From Ambrosia x helenae (Eukaryota; Streptophyta; Magnoliopsida; Asterales; Asteraceae), in assembly GCA_030844895.1 (NCBI GenBank), contig CM061227.1, positions 78,255,738-78,319,737 of the forward strand: 64,000 bases of DNA, read 5' to 3'. Shown here piece after piece: positions 54,215 through 64,000 of the stretch. Numbering within the stretch: the stretch's first letter is position 1; each line of letters starts with the position of its first letter. The notes below the pieces were generated by a model, which had not been told where the DNA came from, searched no databases, and worked only from the letters and a program-made list of their open reading frames with translations. A program made the translations under genes and the position numbers.

Positions 54215-57200
54215 TGTGACACCCGGCAACTTCCGATCTACACCGACGTGATTTTTATTATTAAAAATTAAATATTTATTTTAAATATTGTTAATTATTG
54301 AGTTTCGGAAGTTTACTGACCGTTTTTATGATCGTAACTATGACCGGTTAAATTAACGCGATTTAAACGCGTGTTCTGAAAACACGCGTCGGACGTCGAA
54401 AATATTTATATTTATGCTCGGTTTTGTATTTCGAACAAAACCGACTACTTTTTTATAATTTATTAGCGGGCCTAGAATAGAATCCGAGACGTTTACGTTT
54501 AAAACGGGTTCAAGACGCGGTACAACTCACCTACCATCAAACCCTAAGTATAAAAGGGCCTTCTTCTTCTTCCTTCTCCATTTTTGAGCAGCCACAAGAC
54601 TCTCTCTCTCTATCTACTCTCTCTCTAAAACCGCACACTCTCCCTCTCTCTCTACTCCCTCTCTCTAAACACAGGTCCCTCTCTCTCTCTCTCCCGCTCG
54701 CCTCTCTCTCTCTCTCGGCCCTTTAACCCTCCCTCGTCCCTGTTACAGTTTTAGCCGGCCACCACCATGGTTCGATGGTGGCGGCGCTGTGTTACCAAGC
54801 CCAAATCGGGCATAATCAGTTACGGGTCAGGTTTGGTTTGGTTGTTCTGTGGTGATTCTTGGCCGGGGAAGAGGGCTGACGCGACGACGAAGGTGGATCC
54901 CGGTGACTTGGACCTCGGGTACGGGTGTGATGGTGTCGTGACAGATGGAGGTGGTTCTGGTTGTTTGGATCCGGGTTGCAACAGGAGCGTTTGGGTCCGG
55001 TTCAGAGGTCAGACAAGGCTCGGGTTCGGGTCAGGTGTAGTGTGGTCGGGGTTGGGTTGGATTCTGTGGTGGTTCAAGGCAGCAGAGATGGTGGTCTCGT
55101 GGTGGTTCGACGGTGGGTCTCGGGTTCGAAGATGGCTGGTTTTATTTTGGGTCCGGGTTTAGTGGGTCTCGACAGGTTATAGTGATTGTTTGGTTGTTAG
55201 TTTGTGTGGTCCGGTTATGGGTTATTTTGGTCTCCGGTCACAGATTACAAGTTAGTCGTTTTGGTTGTTCGGGTCTGGTCGTAGAGTTCGTCTCAGGTCA
55301 GATCTGCTCGGGTTTATCTTGTGGTTAAGGATGTGGTTTGAATCTTGTTTCGAGCTAGCTTTCGATCGTTTTCGTTTTGTTGTCGGGTCATGCTTTGAGT
55401 TGGGTTCAACCCTTGTCAAATCTGGATTATGGTGGTTGGTCAGGTTTGGCTCGGGATTTTAGTTACGGGTCAGATCTGGTTCGGTTCGAGTTCGTTCGGT
55501 TGGTCTCGAGTCTGGCCCGGGTCAACAAGTCAGATCTGCGCGAGTTTGTTTTGGGGTTGCTGGTTCGGTTCGGGTCAGATCTGGATGGTCAAGCCTCGGT
55601 CAACAGCTGGTCAACGGGTCAAACTTTGGTTTCGGTCTACACGTAGTTCGAGGTGGCTTCGGGTTACGCGCGTACGAATCGGTATACTTTAATTCGTATT
55701 TGTATTATTGTTGTAGGTATTATATATATATAAATAAATATATTGATATTCTTAAGATGGTATTAACTCGTGAATGAACCGACTTTAATAATAAACGGTA
55801 GCTATATATTAAATCGGACGATTGGTAATAGTGGCTAAATGCGTGACTTATAATATCGATATCGGACTAAATTGGTTGGACTATAATATATATATTGTTT
55901 TGTGCATTTATATAAATAAGTGTAGTTTATATAAAAGTGTCGAAACGTATAAGTCTCGTTTGATTTGGAATTGCGGATAAACAAAATGTGGACTTGTGTT
56001 TGATATTGATTTTTGGGAAAATTGTAGGCGACTTATGTTGCCTGGTTTGTACAAAAACAGAGGAAACTCTGCCGAAATTTTTATAAAATTTATAAGCGTA
56101 AACGAAGGCGATATTCCTTGTATATTTCATTATAAACAACCTTCAAGTATTTTGACAAATGTAGTTTTCTACAATATCGCAAAAAGGTTCTCGACAAGTG
56201 ATTTCTTGCAACATTTAAAGATAAACGTCGAACAATATTTCCAAAACAAATACATATTATTTACTAAGCGTCAATTGTGTCGATCTTCAAAGATTTTAGT
56301 AACTAAAACATTGCCTTTTAAATGATTTTGAATTACAAAACGCTCGGCTTATTTGAGAAAGAATTATACAAAAATTTATGTTCGAAACCTTTAAAGACAT
56401 GGATTGGGAAGAGAAGCGATATTGATATTAATCGGATTTAAATAGCTATACTTATATTTTCATCAAAGAGTATTTTCCTAAAATGTAATTATAAGACGAG
56501 CTACGGCTCGGGATAAGTTATACGTTTCATAATATAGTCCAACGTGGTGTGCACACGAATAGTGACGAGTGCGCAACTTGGGTACTATGTCGTGTGTTAA
56601 CGCATAAGTAAGATAAGTCACGATCGGTTCGTCGAGTTAAAGCATATTAGTACTCGAGTTATACACACGAGTCTAGATAGTTGGATAAACTACCTTCTAG
56701 CCGGATTATAGGCTAGGTTTATATGTTATAGACTTTAAGGTGTCCTTTGTTGGTAATAGGGCACGAGGAAGCCGGTCGAGGCTTGGACTTTATTTGCTAG
56801 CTTAGCATGGAAATTGAGGTGAGTTCATGACCCCACTTTTTACCGTTTTATAAATGTTTTCGGGGTGGAAGACATGCATCTTTTATGAAAACCCGAGGAA
56901 TTCCAAACGAACAAGTTTTTTTGAAAAATGAAATGGGTGCGTGAGTGTCACGGCCCTGCTGTTACTGGTTTTACATTCGGGGAAGAAACATGCGTGCTAC
57001 TTACATCGTTTTAAAGATCATGTTATACTATGGGCACTTTATGTTACTATACGGCTTTTATGGAAAGTCCCAGGGGGAAACCATGAATGTGCGAGGATGC
57101 ACAACGAGGGAAATGTGGATAGATCTATTGGGCCTTACAAACCCCACCCGACGGCTGGGAGCCGGGCGGGTGCATATTGTCTCTAACACTTTGGGGTTGC

Positions 57201-57607
57201 CGAGGCATCGGTAATCCCGTCCGTCTGGGCTGGCTTCAACACTTATACCGGTTTAGTAATGGGTTCCCAACCGTAGTAGTAAAAACACTTAACGTCTAGC
57301 TAACGTTCTTATGACATAGTATTAACGGGAATGATCTTTTCAGACTTATGGAAACTCTTTTATAAAAACTTGTGGAATTATTTCTGCAAAACTTATGAAC
57401 TCACCAGCTTTATGTTGACTTTTTAAGTATGTCTTTCAGGTTTAAACTTTGGTAACGGCACGGTTGGAGTAGTCGACGTATTGGGATCGGGGATCCTAGA
57501 GGGTTAGCAATGGCGTTCAGGAAATAAGAGTCTTAGATGCAACTTTCCGCTGCGCTGGCAAAGGCACCAAACGTCGCAACCGACGAGGGAAAATTCGGGG
57601 TGTGACA
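54215..57607 (+). repeat. LARD-2 LTR2 (middle, hybrid)
   Basis: The 3393-bp LTR has its TATA box at 54549-54556. Its 5' part carries the LTR3 variants, and its last bases carry the LTR1 variant (AAAATTCGGGG), so it looks recombinant. Hairpin block 56027-56096; AGATCTATTGG at 57121. Confidence 0.93.
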
Positions 57608-59363
57608 GTTTGGTATCAGAGCCATAGGTTTTAGCGAACTAGGTGTCTGGGTAGATATCTAGGCTTTAACCTGAGTTTGTTTTGAAGTTGGGGCCGAATT
57701 TTTCTAAGACAAAGTATTTAGCACGAACGCCTAGGAACTTAAACTCCAACCGTTGCCAAGTATGTTACGTGACTATTAGTGTATCACACTAGCTCAGCGT
57801 GCATTCCTTCGGCGCAAGGAACATTTATTTTTCTTATGTGAATAGGAAGTCGGTATTTTCTATAGTGGTATATAGAAAGGATAATAACACGTGGTGGTTA
57901 GGCATACCTCACTGGTGACTGGCGAGTCATCGTTTTAGACTTCAGAGCGGTTATTCACATAGAGTAGCTGAGTCATTGTTTCTTGGTATGTGAAACAACT
58001 TACTTGTTTATATACTGTGTGCATTTACTTAAAGTATATATAGTACGTATCGCCAATGGTTGTCGACTCAAGCTTGGACGTATTTAGAACGCTCACACGT
58101 GTCGCGTTAGTTGGACGAGTTGGCAAAGGGATCGTTGCAGCATCTGCGGTCTCACATCCCTGGTTCGGAGTACGCTACGTCATCAAGGTCGGGTTGGGCC
58201 GAAGGCGTCTTGATGAGGCACCTTGTTTTGCCGATGATGCTGCGAAACTGGAATGCGGACGAGAAGAGCACCGGGAAAAGTGGCGCACACGACGAACATT
58301 ATATTATATTATGTTATATATACGTGTTATTATATGAATGTGACGAGTGCTCGTGATACAACTTGTGATGGAGGTTAATAGGATGATCTGGTGAGGTAAA
58401 TTTTTGTTAACGTAGACGTCACGTTATTGCAAATTTACAGGCACCTGATAGTTCTAAGAAATTCTATCATGAGGGTATCCTATGTGTTGTTGTATATATA
58501 TTTATATATATAAATAATGGATAAGGGTGTTTCAGTCTTTTGTTGTCACGCACGTGATTGTCGATTCTCCCCTGTTCGTGTCATTTGTGACTTTGCTTTT
58601 CTTAAACCAGATTAAGATCTTGATGATCTCGTTTCTTGAGCTTCTAAGGTTCATATTGTAGAACCTAGTTATATCCTTTGAGTATGATTCACATCTCCCT
58701 TCTTTTGTATTTGTGGCCTTCAACATTCAATCATAAAGGAATTTAATTTTTGTTATTCCCTATTCTTTTCACCAAATTAGACACGCATTTTGTACACGTG
58801 TCAACTGTTATATATTTGGATTCTTTAAACCTGTGAAGGTCCCTTGTAGGACTTCGCATCAAACAATTGTTTCATTAATGATTTGCTTTATCATTACGTT
58901 GCTCGTAATGTTTGTCTTCTAGTCTTGCTATGTTTGGCCAGTGTAGGCAATGAATCCTATGATACTTCGTCGATGAGTTTCTTTAAAGTCGACATTTCAG
59001 TTGAATCGGATTGTTGGAATTTGATACAGCACCTTGCGGTGAATATTCAATCGACTTGGAATAATGAATGAATTTTTATTGACATGTCTCACTTTCATCA
59101 ACTTGTTTGTTATTGCCTTAAATGCAGACGCACCTTGTGGTGTGTAATGAAAAGTTGGTGCACTGGTTGCTTCGTTTGAGGTGCGCCAATAGTATTTGTC
59201 GACAGAATTATTGTTTACACTTTGCATTCAGTTGATTATGGAAATTCATCTCGTGCCATTTGTACCGGCAAGTCCGTTGACTATTTTTGTCATACTACCA
59301 TTGATTCTTGGATGATATCCTACCTCAAATTTTGAGGACAAAATTTCTGTAACATGGGGAGGA
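57608..59363 (+). other. LARD-2 internal domain, copy 2
   Basis: The 1756-bp segment is apparently identical to 52459-54214, including PBS and PPT. I see no difference by eye. Confidence 0.9.
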
Positions 59364-62300
59364 TGTGACACCCGGCAACTTCCGATCTACACCGACGTGA
59401 TTTTTATTATTAAAAATTAAATATTTATTTTAAATATTGTTAATTATTGAGTTTCGGAAGTTTACTGACCGTTTTTATGATCGTAACTATGACCGGTTAA
59501 ATTAACGCGATTTAAACGCGTGTTCTGAAAACACGCGTCGGACGTCGAAAATATTTATATTTATGCTCGGTTTTGTATTTCGAACAAAACCGACTACTTT
59601 TTTATAATTTATTAGCGGGCCTAGAATAGAATCCGAGACGTTTACGTTTAAAACGGGTTCAAGACGCGGTACAACTCACCTACCATCAAACCCTAAGTAT
59701 AAAAGGGCCTTCTTCTTCTTCCTTCTCCATTTTTGAGCAGCCACAAGACTCTCTCTCTCTATCTACTCTCTCTCTAAAACCGCACACTCTCCCTCTCTCT
59801 CTACTCCCTCTCTCTAAACACAGGTCCCTCTCTCTCTCTCTCCCGCTCGCCTCTCTCTCTCTCTCGGCCCTTTAACCCTCCCTCGTCCCTGTTACAGTTT
59901 TAGCCGGCCACCACCATGGTTCGATGGTGGCGGCGCTGTGTTACCAAGCCCAAATCGGGCATAATCAGTTACGGGTCAGGTTTGGTTTGGTTGTTCTGTG
60001 GTGATTCTTGGCCGGGGAAGAGGGCTGACGCGACGACGAAGGTGGATCCCGGTGACTTGGACCTCGGGTACGGGTGTGATGGTGTCGTGACAGATGGAGG
60101 TGGTTCTGGTTGTTTGGATCCGGGTTGCAACAGGAGCGTTTGGGTCCGGTTCAGAGGTCAGACAAGGCTCGGGTTCGGGTCAGGTGTAGTGTGGTCGGGG
60201 TTGGGTTGGATTCTGTGGTGGTTCAAGGCAGCAGAGATGGTGGTCTCGTGGTGGTTCGACGGTGGGTCTCGGGTTCGAAGATGGCTGGTTTTATTTTGGG
60301 TCCGGGTTTAGTGGGTCTCGACAGGTTATAGTGATTGTTTGGTTGTTAGTTTGTGTGGTCCGGTTATGGGTTATTTTGGTCTCCGGTCACAGATTACAAG
60401 TTAGTCGTTTTGGTTGTTCGGGTCTGGTCGTAGAGTTCGTCTCAGGTCAGATCTGCTCGGGTTTATCTTGTGGTTAAGGATGTGGTTTGAATCTTGTTTC
60501 GAGCTAGCTTTCGATCGTTTTCGTTTTGTTGTCGGGTCATGCTTTGAGTTGGGTTCAACCCTTGTCAAATCTGGATTATGGTGGTTGGTCAGGTTTGGCT
60601 CGGGATTTTAGTTACGGGTCAGATCTGGTTCGGTTCGAGTTCGTTCGGTTGGTCTCGAGTCTGGCCCGGGTCAACAAGTCAGATCTGCGCGAGTTTGTTT
60701 TGGGGTTGCTGGTTCGGTTCGGGTCAGATCTGGATGGTCAAGCCTCGGTCAACAGCTGGTCAACGGGTCAAACTTTGGTTTCGGTCTACACGTAGTTCGA
60801 GGTGGCTTCGGGTTACGCGCGTACGAATCGGTATACTTTAATTCGTATTTGTATTATTGTTGTAGGTATTATATATATATAAATAAATATATTGATATTC
60901 TTAAGATGGTATTAACTCGTGAATGAACCGACTTTAATAATAAACGGTAGCTATATATTAAATCGGACGATTGGTAATAGTGGCTAAATGCGTGACTTAT
61001 AATATCGATATCGGACTAAATTGGTTGGACTATAATATATATATTGTTTTGTGCATTTATATAAATAAGTGTAGTTTATATAAAAGTGTCGAAACGTATA
61101 AGTCTCGTTTGATTTGGAATTGCGGATAAACAAAATGTGGACTTGTGTTTGATATTGATTTTTGGGAAAATTGTAGGCGACTTATGTTGCCTGGTTTGTA
61201 CAAAAACAGAGGAAACTCTGCCGAAATTTTTATAAAATTTATAAGCGTAAACGAAGGCGATATTCCTTGTATATTTCATTATAAACAACCTTCAAGTATT
61301 TTGACAAATGTAGTTTTCTACAATATCGCAAAAAGGTTCTCGACAAGTGATTTCTTGCAACATTTAAAGATAAACGTCGAACAATATTTCCAAAACAAAT
61401 ACATATTATTTACTAAGCGTCAATTGTGTCGATCTTCAAAGATTTTAGTAACTAAAACATTGCCTTTTAAATGATTTTGAATTACAAAACGCTCGGCTTA
61501 TTTGAGAAAGAATTATACAAAAATTTATGTTCGAAACCTTTAAAGACATGGATTGGGAAGAGAAGCGATATTGATATTAATCGGATTTAAATAGCTATAC
61601 TTATATTTTCATCAAAGAGTATTTTCCTAAAATGTAATTATAAGACGAGCTACGGCTCGGGATAAGTTATACGTTTCATAATATAGTCCAACGTGGTGTG
61701 CACACGAATAGTGACGAGTGCGCAACTTGGGTACTATGTCGTGTGTTAACGCATAAGTAAGATAAGTCACGATCGGTTCGTCGAGTTAAAGCATATTAGT
61801 ACTCGAGTTATACACACGAGTCTAGATAGTTGGATAAACTACCTTCTAGCCGGATTATAGGCTAGGTTTATATGTTATAGACTTTAAGGTGTCCTTTGTT
61901 GGTAATAGGGCACGAGGAAGCCGGTCGAGGCTTGGACTTTATTTGCTAGCTTAGCATGGAAATTGAGGTGAGTTCATGACCCCACTTTTTACCGTTTTAT
62001 AAATGTTTTCGGGGTGGAAGACATGCATCTTTTATGAAAACCCGAGGAATTCCAAACGAACAAGTTTTTTTGAAAAATGAAATGGGTGCGTGAGTGTCAC
62101 GGCCCTGCTGTTACTGGTTTTACATTCGGGGAAGAAACATGCGTGCTACTTACATCGTTTTAAAGATCATGTTATACTATGGGCACTTTATGTTACTATA
62201 CGGCTTTTATGGAAAGTCCCAGGGGGAAACCATGAATGTGCGAGGATGCACAACGAGGGAAATGTGGATAGATCTATTGGGCCTTACAAACCCCACCCGA

Positions 62301-62756
62301 CGGCTGGGAGCCGGGCGGGTGCATATTGTCTCTAACACTTTGGGGTTGCCGAGGCATCGGTAATCCCGTCCGTCTGGGCTGGCTTCAACACTTATACCGG
62401 TTTAGTAATGGGTTCCCAACCGTAGTAGTAAAAACACTTAACGTCTAGCTAACGTTCTTATGACATAGTATTAACGGGAATGATCTTTTCAGACTTATGG
62501 AAACTCTTTTATAAAAACTTGTGGAATTATTTCTGCAAAACTTATGAACTCACCAGCTTTATGTTGACTTTTTAAGTATGTCTTTCAGGTTTAAACTTTG
62601 GTAACGGCACGGTTGGAGTAGTCGACGTATTGGGATCGGGGATCCTAGAGGGTTAGCAATGGCGTTCAGGAAATAAGAGTCTTAGATGCAACTTTCCGCT
62701 GCGCTGGCAAAGGCACCAAACGTCGCAACCGACGAGGGAAAAGTCAGGGTGTGACA
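59364..62756 (+). repeat. LARD-2 LTR3 (outer right)
   Basis: The 3393-bp LTR has its TATA box at 59698-59705. It ends AAAAGTCAGGGTGTGACA, unlike LTR1 and LTR2, and is followed by TSD TCCTC. Hairpin block 61176-61245; AGATCTATTGG at 62270. Confidence 0.93.
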
Positions 62757-62761
62757 TCCTC

Positions 62762-63640
62762 CATCTGAACGTTTTTAAACTCCGTCCCATTGTCACTCCG
62801 GATTCTTTTGATCTTCAGACCATATATATTCTCCAGACGTGTAAACAGAACCTTCAAATTGTCAAAAGTGTCGCTTTTCTGATGCAAACACATTACCCAT
62901 GAAAATCTTGAATAATCATCAGTCACCACAAGACAGTATAACTCCCCGGCATGACTTTTACGTCTGACTGGACAGAATAAATCCATATGCAAACGTTCAA
63001 GTGGCAGCTCAACGGAATTAACTTTCTTTGGTCTATGGGATTGTTTGTGTTGCTTTCCCTTTTTGCAACTGATACACTTGTCATTCAAATGGAAGTGTTT
63101 AACATTAACTCCCGTGACAAGCTCATTCTTCACAAGCTGATTCATTTTTCTCAAATGGATGTGTCCCATTCTCCTGTGCCACATAATGGATTCTTTTTCT
63201 GTAGCCTTGGAGATGAAACACGTGACTTGGCCATGGGTGGTCATAGGTTTGGACATGTCGAGAATATACAAGTTGTTAACTCTCGGTGCCTTCAGCATCA
63301 CCCACTCTTTCGGTAGCTCAAACCCAAGTTTCAAGATGTAACAGGATTTGTCATCAAAATACACAGAAAATTGTTTATCACAAATTTGACTAACACTGAG
63401 CAAATTATAGTCTATCTGTTTCACATAAGATATCCGCTCAAATGTTACGACCCCATTGCTTACACTACCCTCCATTGTAATGTAGCCTCCCTTATTACCA
63501 GCAAATGCCACATAACCTCCGTTAATGTTTTTGATGTCAAAGAGTAACGTGAGGTCCCCTGTCATGTGACCAGAAGCTCCACTGTCAACAATCCATAGGC
63601 TGCTAACAGGGCCAGCTGGAGCTCCCTGCACATATAAAGT
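62762..63640 (-). pseudogene. copia-2 protease and integrase N-half
   Basis: The frame starts after VQGAPAGPVSSLW with the protease motif IVDSGASGHMTG. The gag-pre-integrase region and HHCC finger follow (MWHRRMGHIH and CISCKKGKQHKQ). The integrase core has HMDLFCPV (first Asp) and IRSDNGTEF (second Asp). It stops at the LARD-2 junction after VQMED. No stop lies inside this stretch. It is a broken gene only because LARD-2 removes the rest. Confidence 0.9.
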
Positions 63641-63647
63641 AGATCAA

Positions 63648-64000
63648 TTAGTTCTTTCGGGGGACCCAAGCCTGTTTGGTCTTGGGTCTTTGAACAGGTT
63701 GTTTCAAAGAGTCTTTCAAATCACAAACATCTTGGGTTACTTCAACCCCTTTCTTCTCACTGACAACTTTCTTTTTATCATTCTTCTCACTCTGTGAAGT
63801 AGAGGCTCCTTCAGATTCCTTAGATGACCAAGATTGCTCAGATCTTTTCAAGATCCGAATCTGAGATTTTGAAGTCTCAGTCGGTTTCTTTACTTCATCT
63901 TTAAAAGTGACCTTCTTGGTTACCTTCTCTGATTTAACAGAGACAGGTCCAACTGCTTGTTTACCATTAGGTTTGTGAACAACCTTTTTGTGACATTGAC
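63648..64000 (-). pseudogene. copia-2 gag C-terminus (partial)
   Basis: An open frame from the right edge to a TAA at 63650-63648 is rich in Lys, Ser and Glu and ends KQAWVPRKN, a typical Sirevirus gag tail. A CHKK word at the edge may be the end of a zinc knuckle. The protease frame that follows is shifted relative to gag and opens only after a TGA a few bases on. A CTAAT word and a GTGCAG acceptor-like site lie in the junction. Confidence 0.8.

Larger units (their letters stand above)
28764..62756 (+). mobile_element. LARD-2: non-autonomous element with three LTRs and two internal domains
   Basis: The outer ends are TGTGACACCC at 28764 and GTGTGACA at 62756, flanked by the 5-bp TSD TCCTC (28759-28763 and 62757-62761). 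The order is LTR1 (split by the Tat element), internal 1, LTR2 (54215-57607), internal 2 and LTR3 (59364-62756). LTRs are about 3.39 kb and internals 1756 bp, with an exact 5149-bp period. Each internal has a tRNA-iMet PBS (52462-52474 in copy 1) and a PPT (GGGGAGGA), and no gag or pol. The context before the PPT (CAAATTTTGAGGACAAAATT) resembles Tekay elements. It lies inside the copia-2 integrase. Confidence 0.93.
15609..64000 (-). mobile_element. Ty1/copia Sirevirus-type element 'copia-2', split by nested insertions
   Basis: Minus-strand order: gag C-terminus (64000-63648), protease and integrase N-half (to 62762), LARD-2 insertion, integrase C-half (28763-27660), LARD-1b insertion, RT and RNase H (23462-22013), a 2.3-kb spacer, a 1190-codon aORF (19707-16135), PPT (16133-16122, GAGGGGGAGTT) and 3' LTR (16121-15609). 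The 5' LTR and most of gag lie beyond the right edge. Insertions account for about 38 kb. The gag end (KQAWVPRKN) and the VDSGASGHMTG protease are SIRE-like. Confidence 0.88.

Noticed and set aside
1..64000. Host protein-coding genes or tRNA genes
   Set aside because: Every long frame resolves to a retroelement. The tRNA-like matches are primer-binding sites next to LTRs.

Overview
This 64 kb window looks like intergenic heterochromatin of a large-genome flowering plant. I find no host gene. Almost every base belongs to LTR retrotransposons: Tekay-type and Tat-type Ty3/gypsy elements, SIRE/Maximus-type Ty1/copia elements with a long extra ORF, non-autonomous LARDs and one Cassandra TRIM. The abundance of Sireviruses and Tekay elements and the style of their proteins would fit Asteraceae, but that is only a guess.

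Layout. (1) 1-5592: a decayed Tekay-type gypsy element on the minus strand, with a 5S-carrying Cassandra TRIM (633-1360) inside its RT gene. (2) 5593-14055: a decayed Sirevirus, copia-1, on the minus strand. It has a pol pseudogene and, downstream of RNase H, a broken additional ORF (aORF). (3) 14056-15593: a truncated LARD (LARD-1a). (4) 15609-64000: a second Sirevirus, copia-2, on the minus strand, open at the right edge of the window. Its 3' LTR, an intact 1190-codon aORF, a broken RT/RNase H, the integrase and the gag C-terminus are spread over 48 kb by nested insertions.

Nest inside copia-2. LARD-1b (23463-27659, imperfect TSD GTAAT/ATAAT) splits the IN-RT linker. LARD-2 (28764-62756, TSD TCCTC) splits the integrase core. 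LARD-2 has three LTRs and two internal domains, with an exact period of 5149 bp. Its first LTR holds a Tat-type gypsy element (29729-50032, TSD GTGAT) with an open 1800-codon gag-pol and near-identical LTRs. That Tat element carries an antisense, intron-containing gene of 1009 codons with its own TATA box and G-box cluster. The gene is broken only by LARD-1c (34694-42528, TSD AGGTC). Nesting is therefore four levels deep.

How the parts work together. The Tat element supplies gag, PR, RT, two RNase H domains and IN. The LARDs keep only LTRs, PBS and PPT and must be moved in trans, so sequence conserved between their LTRs is a candidate cis-acting signal. Two such blocks are reported: an RNA-hairpin block with a GAAA loop, and an AGATCTATTGG block at a fixed distance from the LTR end. 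The other main observations are the intact aORF with a splice acceptor and an LTR-like upstream module, the promoter of the antisense gene, and a middle LARD-2 LTR that is a recombinant of the outer two.
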